Source: Pantoea allii (GTDB taxonomy: Bacteria > Pseudomonadota > Gammaproteobacteria > Enterobacterales > Enterobacteriaceae). Taken from it: a stretch of DNA of 64,000 bases. Within the stretch, counting starts at the first letter, position 1. Each line of letters opens with the position of its first letter. The stretch lies in the NCBI RefSeq assembly GCF_002307475.1, contig NZ_NTMH01000040.1:372001-436000 (forward strand), read 5' to 3'. Made by a program: the position numbers and the translations under genes. Of the stretch, positions 48,349-57,549 are shown piece after piece. Below the pieces are notes generated by a model. That model was not told where the DNA came from. It worked only from the letters and a program-made list of their open reading frames with translations, and did no database searches.

Positions 48349-49389
48349 ATGACAACACGTTTTCCCGGCCCCTTAATGCTGGACGTTGAAGGTTTCGAAC
48401 TGGATGCGGAAGAGCGCGAGATCCTCCGCCATCCGCTGGTGGGGGGACTGATATTATTCGCCCGTAACTATCACGATCCCGCTCAGTTGGCGGAACTGGT
48501 GCGTCAGATTCGTGCGGCCTCGCACACACGTCTGGTGGTGGCGGTGGACCAGGAAGGCGGACGCGTACAGCGTTTTCGTGACGGTTTTACTCAATTGCCA
48601 GCCATGCAGTCTTTTGCGGCGCTCAATGATATGACCACGGCAGGCGAGCTGGCTCAGCAGGCTGGCTGGCAGATGGCGGCCGAAATGATCGCCATGGATA
48701 TTGATATCAGCTTTGCCCCGGTGCTGGACATCGGCCATATCAGCGCCGCCATCGGCGACCGCGCCTTCCATGAAGATCCGGCTATTGCGCTGGCGATGGC
48801 GCGACGTTTTATTGCCGGTATGCATGAGGCGGGGATGAAAACCACCGGGAAGCATTTTCCCGGTCACGGGGCGGTCAGCGCAGATTCCCATAAAGAGACG
48901 CCGCGTGATGACCGCAGTGAAGCCGTACTGCGTGAGCACGACATGGCGATATTCCGCACGCTGATTAGTGAACAGGCGCTGGACGCCATTATGCCCGCGC
49001 ATGTGATCTATACAGAAGCCGATCCGCTGCCTGCCAGCGGCTCGCCTTACTGGCTGAAAACGGTGCTACGTCAGGAGCTGGGTTTCAAGGGCGTGATTTT
49101 CTCTGACGATCTCTCAATGGAAGGCGCGGCGGTAATGGGCAGCTATGCTGAACGTGCACAGCAGTCGCTGTCTGCTGGCTGCGACATGATTCTGGTCTGT
49201 AACGATCGCCAGGGCGCGGTGAGCGTAATGGATAATTTGACCTTGATCGAGGCGGAACCGGTTGTGCAGTTGTACCATCGGGGCACCTTTAGCCGGGACA
49301 GCCTGAAGGCCAGTAGCCGCTGGAAACACAATGCACAGCAGTTGAGTGCACTGCAGGAACGCTGGCTGGCGCATAAAGCAGCCTTGTAA
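48349..49389 (+). CDS. nagZ: Beta-N-acetylhexosaminidase NagZ
   Basis: Cytoplasmic GH3 enzyme that removes GlcNAc from anhydro-muropeptides during peptidoglycan recycling; its products influence AmpC induction where present. The 346-residue protein has [23 protein letters not shown], the catalytic-loop motif [15 protein letters not shown] and nucleophile Asp in [12 protein letters not shown]. The start [15 protein letters not shown] was chosen because E. coli starts MGPVMLDVEG; an upstream frame start lies inside thiK. Confidence 0.96.
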   Translation: MTTRFPGPLMLDVEGFELDAEEREILRHPLVGGLILFARNYHDPAQLAELVRQIRAASHTRLVVAVDQEGGRVQRFRDGFTQLPAMQSFAALNDMTTAGELAQQAGWQMAAEMIAMDIDISFAPVLDIGHISAAIGDRAFHEDPAIALAMARRFIAGMHEAGMKTTGKHFPGHGAVSADSHKETPRDDRSEAVLREHDMAIFRTLISEQALDAIMPAHVIYTEADPLPASGSPYWLKTVLRQELGFKGVIFSDDLSMEGAAVMGSYAERAQQSLSAGCDMILVCNDRQGAVSVMDNLTLIEAEPVVQLYHRGTFSRDSLKASSRWKHNAQQLSALQERWLAHKAAL

Positions 49390-49440
49390 CGCCAGGCGGT
49401 AAACACAGGTTGCCCGGCATGATGACCCTTAAGGATAACC

Positions 49441-49983
49441 ATGATTATTTATCTCCACGGTTTTGACTCCTCAAGTCCGGGCAACCATGAAAAAGTGCTG
49501 CAACTGCAGTTTATTGACCCCGATGTCAGGCTCATTAGTTACAGTACGCGTCATCCCAAACATGACATGCAGTTTCTGCTCAAAGAAACCGATAAAATCC
49601 TCAGCCTGAGCGATGACCCAAGCCCGCTTATCTGTGGTGTCGGACTGGGCGGATACTGGTCAGAGCGGATTGGTTTTTTATGTGCGATTCGCCAGGCCGT
49701 TTTCAATCCCAATCTGTTCCCGCATGAAAACATGGAAGGCAAAATAGACCGGCCGGAAGAGTACCAGGATATCGCCACCAAGTGCGTGAGTGACTTTCGT
49801 GAACGCAACCGTGACCGCTGCCTGACGATTTTATCCCGCCATGATGAGCTTCTCGACAGCCAGCGCACCGCTGCCTTGTTAGATCCTTACTATCCGATTG
49901 TCTGGGACGAAAGCGAAAGCCACAAGTTCCGCAACATCTCGCCGCATCTGCAACGTCTGAAAGCCTTCAAAACTGCGGATTAA
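49441..49983 (+). CDS. ycfP: YcfP, UPF0227 esterase-like protein
   Basis: A 180-residue alpha/beta-hydrolase-like protein, equal in length to E. coli Ycf[43 protein letters not shown] is nearly identical. The nucleophile elbow reads CGVGLGGYW, with Gly in place of the usual Ser, so classic esterase activity is doubtful. Function is unknown. It ends the nagZ group. Confidence 0.94.
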   Translation: MIIYLHGFDSSSPGNHEKVLQLQFIDPDVRLISYSTRHPKHDMQFLLKETDKILSLSDDPSPLICGVGLGGYWSERIGFLCAIRQAVFNPNLFPHENMEGKIDRPEEYQDIATKCVSDFRERNRDRCLTILSRHDELLDSQRTAALLDPYYPIVWDESESHKFRNISPHLQRLKAFKTAD

Positions 49984-50047
49984 CGTATCAGGCACCCAGG
50001 CGGTGCCCGATCGCCTGACCGGTTCTGCCAGGAACTGTCTGCTAAAT

Positions 50048-50061
50048 TTGATGTACATCAA
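50048..50061. promoter_or_regulatory. FNR box upstream of ndh
   Basis: TTGATGTACATCAA is a perfect TTGAT-N4-ATCAA FNR site about 135 bases before the ndh start. A weaker half-site TTGATTAAC lies near 50157. E. coli ndh is repressed by FNR without oxygen through two sites. Confidence 0.85.
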
Positions 50062-50194
50062 TTTTCTGAGGCTCCGCTCTGCCCGCCATGCTATTCTGCC
50101 TGCAGATAGCGAAATTATGTCGCCAACCCTATGTTTATTAAGGTTTAATTTAACCATTGATTAACTTTTGGTTCACAATTTAAGGGGGTCTTTG

Positions 50195-51499
50195 TTGACT
50201 ACATCTGTTAAGAAAATTGTTATTGTGGGCGGTGGTGCCGGCGGCCTGGAAATGGCCACGCAGTTAGGGCATAAGCTGGGACGTAAAAAGAAAGCCGAGA
50301 TTATCCTGGTCGACCGTAACCACAGCCATCTGTGGAAGCCGCTGCTGCACGAAGTGGCGACCGGATCAATGGATGAAGGCATTGATGCCCTGAGCTATCT
50401 GGCGCATGCCCGTAACCACGGTTTTCAGTTCCAACTGGGCTCGTTGACCAACATCAACCGTGAGAAAAAAGTCATCCAGTTGGCCGAAGTCGTCAACGCT
50501 CAGGGCGAAGTGTTAGTGCCTGAGCGCGAGCTAGCTTACGACACGTTAGTGATGGCGCTGGGCAGTACCTCAAACGACTTCGGCACGCCGGGCGTTAAAG
50601 ATCACTGCATCTTCCTCGACAGCCCCCAGCAGGCGCACCGTTTCCATAATGAAATGCTCAACCTGTTCCTGAAATTCTCTGCCAGCGAAGGTGCGGTAGA
50701 GAAGGTTAACATTGCCATTGTCGGCGGAGGCGCAACCGGCGTTGAACTCTCGGCAGAACTGCACAATGCGGTTAAGCAACTGCACAGCTACGGCTACAAA
50801 GCGCTGGGCAGTGAGGCGCTGAACGTCACGCTGGTGGAAGCGGGCGAACGTATTCTGCCAGCCCTGCCGCCGCGCATTTCGTCCGCGGCACATCAGGAGC
50901 TGTCCAAACTTGGCGTGCGCGTAATGACACAAACGATGGTGACCAGCGCGGAAAAGTTGGGCCTGAATACCAAAAGCGGCGAGTTTATCGAAGCGGACTT
51001 AATGGTCTGGGCGGCGGGCATAAAAGCCCCTGACTTTATGAAAGCGATCGGCGGACTGGAAACCAACCGCATCAACCAGCTGGTGGTGAAAGAGACGCTC
51101 CAGACCACCCTGGATGAAGATATCTACGCTATCGGCGATTGCGCCTCCTGCGCCTTACCCGGTGGGGGATTTGTGCCGCCGCGCGCCCAGTCCGCTCATC
51201 AGATGGCTTCCTGTGCGCTGCATAACATCCTGTTGCAGTATCAGGGCAAGCCACTTAAAGCGTATGTCTACAAAGACCATGGTTCGCTGGTGTCCCTGTC
51301 ACGCTTTAGCACCGTTGGAAGTCTGATGGGGAATCTGATGCGAGGTTCCATGATGATAGAAGGGCGCATTGCCCGGTTCGTCTATATCTCTCTCTACCGT
51401 ATGCACCAGGTGGCGTTGCACGGTTATATCAAAACCGGGCTGATGATGGTGGTAGGCAGCCTTAACCGGGTCATTCGTCCCCGTTTGAAACTTCACTAA
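50195..51499 (+). CDS. ndh: Type II NADH:quinone oxidoreductase Ndh
   Basis: Single-subunit respiratory dehydrogenase on the inner face of the membrane that passes electrons from NADH to quinone without pumping protons. At 434 residues it equals the E. coli length. FAD-binding [12 protein letters not shown] lies near residue 10 and NADH-binding [13 protein letters not shown] near 175; AIGDCASC and the C-terminal amphipathic region follow. The start is TTG after AAGGGGG, matching E. coli MTTPLKK. Confidence 0.97.
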   Translation: MTTSVKKIVIVGGGAGGLEMATQLGHKLGRKKKAEIILVDRNHSHLWKPLLHEVATGSMDEGIDALSYLAHARNHGFQFQLGSLTNINREKKVIQLAEVVNAQGEVLVPERELAYDTLVMALGSTSNDFGTPGVKDHCIFLDSPQQAHRFHNEMLNLFLKFSASEGAVEKVNIAIVGGGATGVELSAELHNAVKQLHSYGYKALGSEALNVTLVEAGERILPALPPRISSAAHQELSKLGVRVMTQTMVTSAEKLGLNTKSGEFIEADLMVWAAGIKAPDFMKAIGGLETNRINQLVVKETLQTTLDEDIYAIGDCASCALPGGGFVPPRAQSAHQMASCALHNILLQYQGKPLKAYVYKDHGSLVSLSRFSTVGSLMGNLMRGSMMIEGRIARFVYISLYRMHQVALHGYIKTGLMMVVGSLNRVIRPRLKLH

Positions 51500-51525
51500 A
51501 CGCACCAGTAAGATTGTATTTAACC

Positions 51526-51569
51526 CGCTGATTTCACTATTAACTTTCCTGAAAATAATGAAATCAGCG
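51526..51569. repeat. 11-bp inverted repeat after ndh
   Basis: CGCTGATTTCA and TGAAATCAGCG are separated by 22 bases about 25 bases past the ndh stop. A long-loop hairpin followed by GGTATTTTA; it may be a poor terminator or a binding site. Confidence 0.45.
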
Positions 51570-51786
51570 CGGTATTTTAGCCTCTATCGACTGCTCAGAA
51601 CTCTCCTAAAAGGTGGCACTAAGCCCTCCTGCACGATTTTCTTCCCATTATCTGATATTGCAAAAGCTTTACATCTGTAAAACTTATCTCAACCAAACGG
51701 CGAGTCGCGCACGTCGGTTCTGCCAGAGCTGTAAGGGATATCCCAGCGGCAGGAATGCGCGGTAACACTTTCAGGAGGAACTTCCT

Positions 51787-52329
51787 GTGAATAAATCAAT
51801 GTTAGCGGGTATCGGTATTGGCGTGGCAGCGGCACTGGGTGTTGCCGCCGTAGCAAGCATTAACGTGTTTGATCGCGGTCCTCAATACGCACAGGTGCTG
51901 TCAGCAACACCTATTAAAGAATCGATTAAACAACCGCGTCAGGAGTGTCGTAACGTGACGCTGACGCACCGTCGTCCGGTTCAGGATGAAAACCGTATCG
52001 CCGGTTCAGTACTGGGTGCGGTAGCCGGTGGTGTTCTGGGCCATCAGCTTGGCGGTGGTCGTGGACGCGACGTCGCAACGGTAGCCGGTGCGCTTGCGGG
52101 CGGTTATGCGGGCAACCAGGTTCAGAGCGGTATGCAGGATCGTGATACTTACACGACCTCTGAACAGCGTTGTAAAACCGTATACGACAAACAAGAAAAA
52201 ATGCTGGGCTATGACGTCACCTACAAGATCGGCGACCAGCAGGGTAAAATCCGGATGGAAAACGATCCCGGTACGCGTATCCCGGTAGACCGTAACGGAC
52301 AGTTAATCCTGAACGGCGATAAAGCATAA
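51787..52329 (+). CDS. ycfJ: YcfJ, glycine-zipper 2TM-domain protein
   Basis: A 180-residue exported or membrane-anchored protein with an N-terminal hydrophobic segment (MLAGIGIGVAAALGVAAVAS) and a central glycine zipper (GSVLGAVAGGVLGHQLGGGRGRDVATVAGALAGGYAGNQ). The C-terminal half keeps E. coli CKTVYDKQEKMLGYDVTYKIGDQQGKIRM. Function is unknown. The start is GTG behind TCAGGAGGAA. In E. coli comR, bhsA and ldtC come next; here they do not. Confidence 0.94.
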   Translation: MNKSMLAGIGIGVAAALGVAAVASINVFDRGPQYAQVLSATPIKESIKQPRQECRNVTLTHRRPVQDENRIAGSVLGAVAGGVLGHQLGGGRGRDVATVAGALAGGYAGNQVQSGMQDRDTYTTSEQRCKTVYDKQEKMLGYDVTYKIGDQQGKIRMENDPGTRIPVDRNGQLILNGDKA

Positions 52330-52382
52330 GGGACAAGGGCAAAGATTGCCGCATTGCGGTCACACAGCACAGTATGAAACCC

Positions 52383-52411
52383 AAAAGCGCATCCCTGGAT
52401 GCGCTTTTTTT
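52383..52411 (+). terminator. Intrinsic terminator after ycfJ
   Basis: A stem of AAAAGCGCATCC pairing with GGATGCGCTTTT is followed by T. Confidence 0.87.
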
Positions 52412-52537
52412 ATGGCTGAGGATTTTACGTTAACCGAAAAGGTTGCCTGATTCGCCAGCCTCACGGCGCGTTAAAAAACCGTTGCCAGCACGGTTCTGCG
52501 ATAAGTCGAAGCGGGATCAGCCGGGATAACACAGCTT

Positions 52538-52969
52538 TCACTCCTCTTTAGTCGGCAAGGTCGCAACATTAACCAGCCAGCGCCGCACGGCCACCTCATC
52601 CTCATGGGACAACCCGGACAGCAAACCGGCCTCTGCCGACTGCACGGCGGCTTTACTGCGTGCCAGCACCTGCAATCCGTCATCCGTAAGACCAATGATC
52701 TGGATTCGGCCATGCTCGTCGTGAGGACGACGGTGGATCATGCCTGCCCGCTCAAGGTTGCTGACAATCACACTCATTGTCTGCGGCGTCAGTAGCGACA
52801 GCCGGGCCAGTTCCGCGCCCGATGCGCCCGGATAGGCGGCGAGCATGGTCAGTACCGAAAACTGGGGCAGGGTAAGGCCGGTGGCTTTTAAGGCATTTTC
52901 CATCCGTATCTTGTGAACAGCATGTGCCTGGCGGAGCAGGTAGCCAATGTGGCCTTTCGTGCCTCGCAT
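52538..52969 (-). CDS. MarR-family transcriptional regulator
   Basis: A 143-residue winged-helix regulator. Residues 30-110 cover the MarR DNA-binding core: LTLPQFSVLTMLAAYPGASGAELARLSLLTPQTMSVIVSNLERAGMIHRRP, then the wing DEHGRIQIIGLTDDG. I set the start at MRGTKGHIG because GGAGAAGG lies just upstream; the ATG 17 codons earlier directly abuts an inverted repeat and has no ribosome site. It is divergent from an AhpD-like gene, and the repeat between them is probably its operator. The effector is unknown; redox or phenolic compounds are typical for the family. Confidence 0.9.
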   Translation of the reverse strand: MRGTKGHIGYLLRQAHAVHKIRMENALKATGLTLPQFSVLTMLAAYPGASGAELARLSLLTPQTMSVIVSNLERAGMIHRRPHDEHGRIQIIGLTDDGLQVLARSKAAVQSAEAGLLSGLSHEDEVAVRRWLVNVATLPTKEE

Positions 52970-53020
52970 ACCTTCTCCGGGGCCTGGCAGCGGCAGATTG
53001 TGCGATCCTGACTTGCGCAT

Positions 53021-53060
53021 AATATAAGAACTCTTATATTGTTGTTCGAGTTCTTATATT
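53021..53060. promoter_or_regulatory. 13-bp inverted repeat, probable MarR operator
   Basis: AATATAAGAACTC and its exact reverse complement GAGTTCTTATATT are 14 bases apart. A nested AATATAAG-AACT-CTTATATT palindrome overlaps the left arm. The site covers the whole AT-rich divergent promoter region, so one bound dimer or pair of dimers could block both genes. Confidence 0.75.
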
Positions 53061-53077
53061 AACAGACAGGATTATTT

Positions 53078-53545
53078 ATGACATCGCATTCTCACAACCG
53101 AAGTGACTGGTCCACGTTTGAGCGGGCGGCGCCGGAAGTTGTCGCTGCCCTGAGCATGCTGGGCAAGGCGGTTGACAACGCTGGCCTGGATAAGTCATTG
53201 ACTGAATTGATTAAGCTCCGGGCGTCACAGCTTAATGGCTGTGCCTTTTGCCTGCAGTTTCATCTCAACATAGCGCGTAAAACAGGGCTGGCTGCGGCTA
53301 AAATCGATCTGGTGGCAACCTGGCGTGATGCAGGCATTTACACCGAGCGTGAAGCGGCGGCGCTGGCATGGACCGAGGCGTTAACCCTCATGTCACAGCA
53401 GCCGGTGCCGGACGCGTTGTACAATAACCTCAGCACCCTGTTTACACCGCAGGAGGTGATGTTCCTGACCTCGGCAATTGGGGCCATCAATGCCTGGAAC
53501 CGTATCGCAGGTGCGCTGCAGTTTGCCCCGCCGCTGGCCCGATAA
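53078..53545 (+). CDS. AhpD-like carboxymuconolactone decarboxylase family protein
   Basis: A 155-residue protein of the CMD/AhpD superfamily. The redox motif is intact: LIKLRASQLNGCAFCLQFHLNIARKTG has the CxxC pair followed three residues later by His. Members of this type act as alkylhydroperoxidases or uncharacterised peroxidase-like enzymes. ACAGG precedes the ATG by seven bases. Its divergent partner is a MarR regulator, a common pairing for oxidant-inducible enzymes; that this pair senses peroxides or electrophiles is inference. Confidence 0.9.
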   Translation: MTSHSHNRSDWSTFERAAPEVVAALSMLGKAVDNAGLDKSLTELIKLRASQLNGCAFCLQFHLNIARKTGLAAAKIDLVATWRDAGIYTEREAAALAWTEALTLMSQQPVPDALYNNLSTLFTPQEVMFLTSAIGAINAWNRIAGALQFAPPLAR

Positions 53546-53623
53546 AGAAGATTCGGGCAGCGCCTCACACGCGCAATTTCTGTGAAAGCCGCACAGGCTT
53601 AATAATTACGCGGGAATTCAGGC

Positions 53624-53653
53624 AAAAAAAAGCCGCCTTTCATTAAGGCGGCT
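53624..53653 (-). terminator. Intrinsic terminator after mfd
   Basis: A nine-bp stem (AGCCGCCTT / AAGGCGGCT) with a five-base loop is followed on the minus strand by T. It may also weakly stop the convergent AhpD-like gene. Confidence 0.85.
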
Positions 53654-53691
53654 TTATGCACGCACTGCGGTGCTGTTCGCCATGTGGCGGG

Positions 53692-56600
53692 CTAGGAGGC
53701 GATACGGTTTTCCATTAGCTGGGACATAAACGACTGCACCCACTCCATCCGCACCTTGCGTTCTGCCAGTTCACGGGTGAAGCGCAGGCGCGTCGGGCCT
53801 TCAAGCTTCCACTGCCGCGCATCTTTTTGCAGCAGGCCGATCAGCCAGGCCGGGTCCACGCAGTTCTGCGGCGCGAAATCGAAATAGCCACCTTTATCGC
53901 TGGCTTCGATTTTACGCACGCCAAGGGCCTTGGCTTTCATTCGCAATACGGCAATATCCAGCAGATTACGGGCCGGATCGGGCAGCAGCCCGAAGCGGTC
54001 AATCATTTCTACCTTCAGCTCCTGCAACTCATCTTCTGCTTCGGCACTGGCAATGCGTTTATACAGTGACAGGCGAGTGTTGACGTCCGGAATAAAGTCT
54101 TCCGGCAGCAGCGCGGGCATCCGCAATTCGACTTCCGTCTGGTTGCTGGTGAGATCTTCCAGTGACGGTTCCCGGCCCGCTTTCAGGGCATCAACCGCAT
54201 TTTCCAGCAGTTCCATATAGAGTGAAAAGCCCAGGGTTTCCATCTGACCACTTTGCTCTTCACCCAACAGTTCCCCGGCACCACGAATTTCCAGATCGTG
54301 CGTGGCCAGTGCAAAGCCTGCGCCCAGATCCTCCAGTGATGCGATGGCTTCCAGACGTTTTTGCGCGTCGGTTGTCATGGCTTTTGGGTGCGGGGTCAGC
54401 AGCCAGGCATAAGCCTGATGGTGTGAGCGGCCTACGCGCCCGCGCAACTGGTGCAGCTGCGCCAGCCCGAAGTGGTCAGCACGCTCAATCACAATGGTAT
54501 TGGCGGTTGGGATATCAATACCGGTTTCAATGATGGTGGTACACACCAGGACATTGAAACGCTGATGATGGAAGTCGTTCATCACCCGCTCCAGGTCGCG
54601 CTCGCGCATTTGCCCATGACCGATGGCAACCCGTGCTTCTGGCACCAGTTCCGCCAGCCGCTGAGCGGCTTTCTCAATATTTTCGACATCGTTATACAGG
54701 TAATAAACCTGCCCGCCGCGCAGGACTTCACGCAGAATCGCCTCACGGATGACCAGATCGTCATATTCCCGCACAAAGGTTTTTACCGCGAGCCGGCGCG
54801 CGGGCGGTGTGGCGATAATTGACAGATCGCGCATCCCGCTCATCGCCATATTCAGCGTACGCGGAATGGGCGTGGCGGTCAGCGTCAGGATATCGACATC
54901 GGCGCGCATCGCCTTAATGCGTTCTTTGTGGCGAACGCCGAACCGATGCTCCTCGTCCACAATCAGCAGGCCCAGATCGTGCCACTTGATATCGCTCATC
55001 AGCAGCTTATGGGTGCCGATAAGAATATCAATCTTGCCTTCGCTGGCGTCCTGCAATATCTGATTCTGCTCTTTGGCGCTGCGGAAGCGGGACAGCATTT
55101 CGATACGCACGGGCCAGTTGGCGAAACGGTCGCGGAAGTTATCATAGTGCTGCTGCGCCAGCAGCGTGGTCGGCACCAGCACGGCAACCTGCTTATTGTT
55201 TTCCACAGCCAGGAAGGCGGCACGCATAGCCACTTCCGTTTTACCGAAGCCCACATCGCCGCACACCAGACGATCCATCGCCAGCGGCTGGCACATATCG
55301 CTCAGCACGGCATTGATAGCCTGGGCCTGGTCGGGCGTGGTTTCAAACGGGAAGCTTTCGCAGAAGAGCTGGTACTGCTCGCGGTCGTGCTTAAACGCAT
55401 AGCCGGTTTTTGCCGCGCGCTGCGCGTAAATATCCAGCAGCTCGGCGGCGACGTCACGCACTTTCTCGGCGGCTTTCTGGCGGGCGCGTGACCAGGCATC
55501 ACTGCCCAGCTTATGCAGCGGCGCGTTTTCATCGGCACCGCCCGCATAGCGGCTGATTAAGTGCAGCGAGGAAACCGGCACATACAGCTTGGCATCGTTG
55601 GCGTAGGAGAGCATCAGGTACTCCGCCTGTATGCCGCCCGCTTCCAGCGTGGTCATGCCGATATAGCGCCCCACGCCATGCTCAAGGTGCACCACCGGTT
55701 GACCGGGGTGCAGCTCCGCAAGGTTGCGGATCAATATGTCCGGATTAATGGTGCGACGCGTATCCTGACGGCGACGGATGATGCGCTCGCCCAACAGATC
55801 GCTTTCACAAATCAGCGCCAGGTTGCCTTGTGTATCCACAAAGCCACGCTCGCTGGCACCGATCATCAGGGTATGCTGCCCAGCGCTGACTTCATTCAGA
55901 TGATGAATCGGCTTGGGGCGCACTTTAATCCGCGCCAGTAGCTCTTGCAGGCTTTCGCGGCGACCTTCGCTTTCCACGGAGAACACCACACCGCCGCTGA
56001 ACTGCTCCAGGAACTGGCGCAGGTTATCCAGCGGGGCTTTCGCCTGCGCCTGAACCGATAAATCCGGCAGGGATTCATAACCAAGGTTGGTATTGGCGGC
56101 TTTCGCTGGCAGAACGTCGTGGGTCATACGGATGCGCGGCCAGGCTTTCAGCTCACCCATTAATGCATCCGGGCGCAGCCACAACGTGGCAGGCTCAAGT
56201 AGCGGACGCATGGGATCAACACGGCGATTTTCATAGCGCGCGTTGGCATCATTCCAGAATCGTTCTGCACCGCCTTCCAGATCACCACAGTTAACAATCA
56301 GGGTGTTGTCGGGCAAATAGCTAAACAACGAAGGTAAAGGCTGTTCAAAGAACAGCGGTTGCCAGTACTCGATACCGGCGGGCAGGGTGCCTTTGCTCAC
56401 CTGCTGATAAACATGCTCGGCCTCACGGCGCACATCAAAAATTTCACGCCAGCGGCTGCGGAACAGCTCAATGGCGTTCTTATCGCTGGGAAATTCATGG
56501 GCCGGCAGCAGATTAATCGCGGGAACGGCTTCCAGCGTGCGCTGGCTGTCGACGTCAAACAGGCGCAGGCTGTCGATTTCGTCATCGAAGAAATCAATGC

Positions 56601-57141
56601 GGTAAGGTTGCTCGCTGCCCATTGGGAACAGATCGAGTAAAGCACCACGGGTTGCGTACTCACCGTGCTCCATCACCTGATCCACATGGCGATAACCCGC
56701 CTGCTCAAGCTGATCGCGCAGGCGATCGCGTGACAGTTTCTGGCCCTGTTGCATGACCAGTGCATGACCGTGCAGGTAGCTGTGCGGACAAACGCGCTGC
56801 ATCAGCGTGTTCACCGGCATAATCAGCATGCCGCGCTGCAGGGTGGGCAGTTGGTACAGGGTGGAAAGGCGTGCCGAAATGATGTCCTGATGCGGCGAGA
56901 AGCTGTCGTAGGGCAGCGTCTCCCAGTCCGCGAGATGCGCGACCGGCAAGTCGGTAAACTGACGGATCTCGTCCAGCAGATGCAGGGCGGTTTGTGTATC
57001 GGGTGTGATCATTAACACCGGACCAGTATGGCGCTCGGTAATGCTGGCACACTCAACCGCGTGCGCAGCGCCAGTCAGCTGGCCGAGCTGGCGGTGATCG
57101 CCAGATTTCACGGGCAGGGTATAGCGAGTCGGTTCGGACAT
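53692..57141 (-). CDS. mfd: Transcription-repair coupling factor Mfd
   Basis: ATP-dependent DNA translocase that removes stalled RNA polymerase and recruits UvrA. The 1149-residue protein (E. coli 1148) has the UvrB-like N-terminal domains, the RNA-polymerase-interacting region around HPGQPVVHLEHGVGRY, and helicase motifs GDVGFGKTEVAMRA, VDEEHRFGV, TATPIPRTL and QLRGRVGRS. The start MSEPTRYTLPVKSG aligns exactly with E. coli MPEQYRYTLPVKAG; an ATG seven codons upstream is possible because neither has a strong ribosome site. Confidence 0.97.
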   Translation of the reverse strand: MSEPTRYTLPVKSGDHRQLGQLTGAAHAVECASITERHTGPVLMITPDTQTALHLLDEIRQFTDLPVAHLADWETLPYDSFSPHQDIISARLSTLYQLPTLQRGMLIMPVNTLMQRVCPHSYLHGHALVMQQGQKLSRDRLRDQLEQAGYRHVDQVMEHGEYATRGALLDLFPMGSEQPYRIDFFDDEIDSLRLFDVDSQRTLEAVPAINLLPAHEFPSDKNAIELFRSRWREIFDVRREAEHVYQQVSKGTLPAGIEYWQPLFFEQPLPSLFSYLPDNTLIVNCGDLEGGAERFWNDANARYENRRVDPMRPLLEPATLWLRPDALMGELKAWPRIRMTHDVLPAKAANTNLGYESLPDLSVQAQAKAPLDNLRQFLEQFSGGVVFSVESEGRRESLQELLARIKVRPKPIHHLNEVSAGQHTLMIGASERGFVDTQGNLALICESDLLGERIIRRRQDTRRTINPDILIRNLAELHPGQPVVHLEHGVGRYIGMTTLEAGGIQAEYLMLSYANDAKLYVPVSSLHLISRYAGGADENAPLHKLGSDAWSRARQKAAEKVRDVAAELLDIYAQRAAKTGYAFKHDREQYQLFCESFPFETTPDQAQAINAVLSDMCQPLAMDRLVCGDVGFGKTEVAMRAAFLAVENNKQVAVLVPTTLLAQQHYDNFRDRFANWPVRIEMLSRFRSAKEQNQILQDASEGKIDILIGTHKLLMSDIKWHDLGLLIVDEEHRFGVRHKERIKAMRADVDILTLTATPIPRTLNMAMSGMRDLSIIATPPARRLAVKTFVREYDDLVIREAILREVLRGGQVYYLYNDVENIEKAAQRLAELVPEARVAIGHGQMRERDLERVMNDFHHQRFNVLVCTTIIETGIDIPTANTIVIERADHFGLAQLHQLRGRVGRSHHQAYAWLLTPHPKAMTTDAQKRLEAIASLEDLGAGFALATHDLEIRGAGELLGEEQSGQMETLGFSLYMELLENAVDALKAGREPSLEDLTSNQTEVELRMPALLPEDFIPDVNTRLSLYKRIASAEAEDELQELKVEMIDRFGLLPDPARNLLDIAVLRMKAKALGVRKIEASDKGGYFDFAPQNCVDPAWLIGLLQKDARQWKLEGPTRLRFTRELAERKVRMEWVQSFMSQLMENRIAS

Positions 57142-57549
57142 GAGATCTCGAGGTTGCTCCATTTTTACCAGGGCGTAATCATTCCATAATACGCCATGGG
57201 GATCACCTCTGCGGGAGATTTTTTCTACCGCTTCGCCTTAAAGCAGGCGTGACTAAAGGGTTGCTGTGTGTAAATCTTTTTTGCGAACAACGTTCGCAGG
57301 AAAGTCAAACGGGTACATCAGAGTAACGTTCATTGCCGTCATCTCTTTACGGTAATGATTATATCGGCTCTTACGCTGCATCATCGTACGATTAACATCA
57401 TCTTTATAGGCTAATCCTGTGCATCAACCCGCTGATAACCTATTCTGATACAACTTTGCAGCAGACTCAGAGGGTTAGAGGTTTCATAAAGTGAGCCGCT
57501 CCTTTATCATCCTCTCTACTTATTTTCCAGCAACTGTACATTGGATTCC
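57142..57549. other. Divergent mfd/lolC intergenic region
   Basis: About 400 bases with no coding region that I can support. It contains a TGCGAAC/GTTCGCA inverted repeat and AT-rich stretches near 57360-57450 suitable for a lolCDE promoter. Confidence 0.5.
57282..57298. repeat. 7-3-7 inverted repeat between mfd and lolC
   Basis: TGCGAAC-AAC-GTTCGCA is a compact palindrome about 140 bases upstream of mfd. It has the shape of a repressor operator; I cannot assign a regulator. Confidence 0.4.

Noticed and set aside
57142..57157. Overlapping AGATCT and CTCGAG hexamers before mfd, like a cloning scar
   Set aside because: Both sides are normal chromosomal sequence in the correct gene order, so this is chance.
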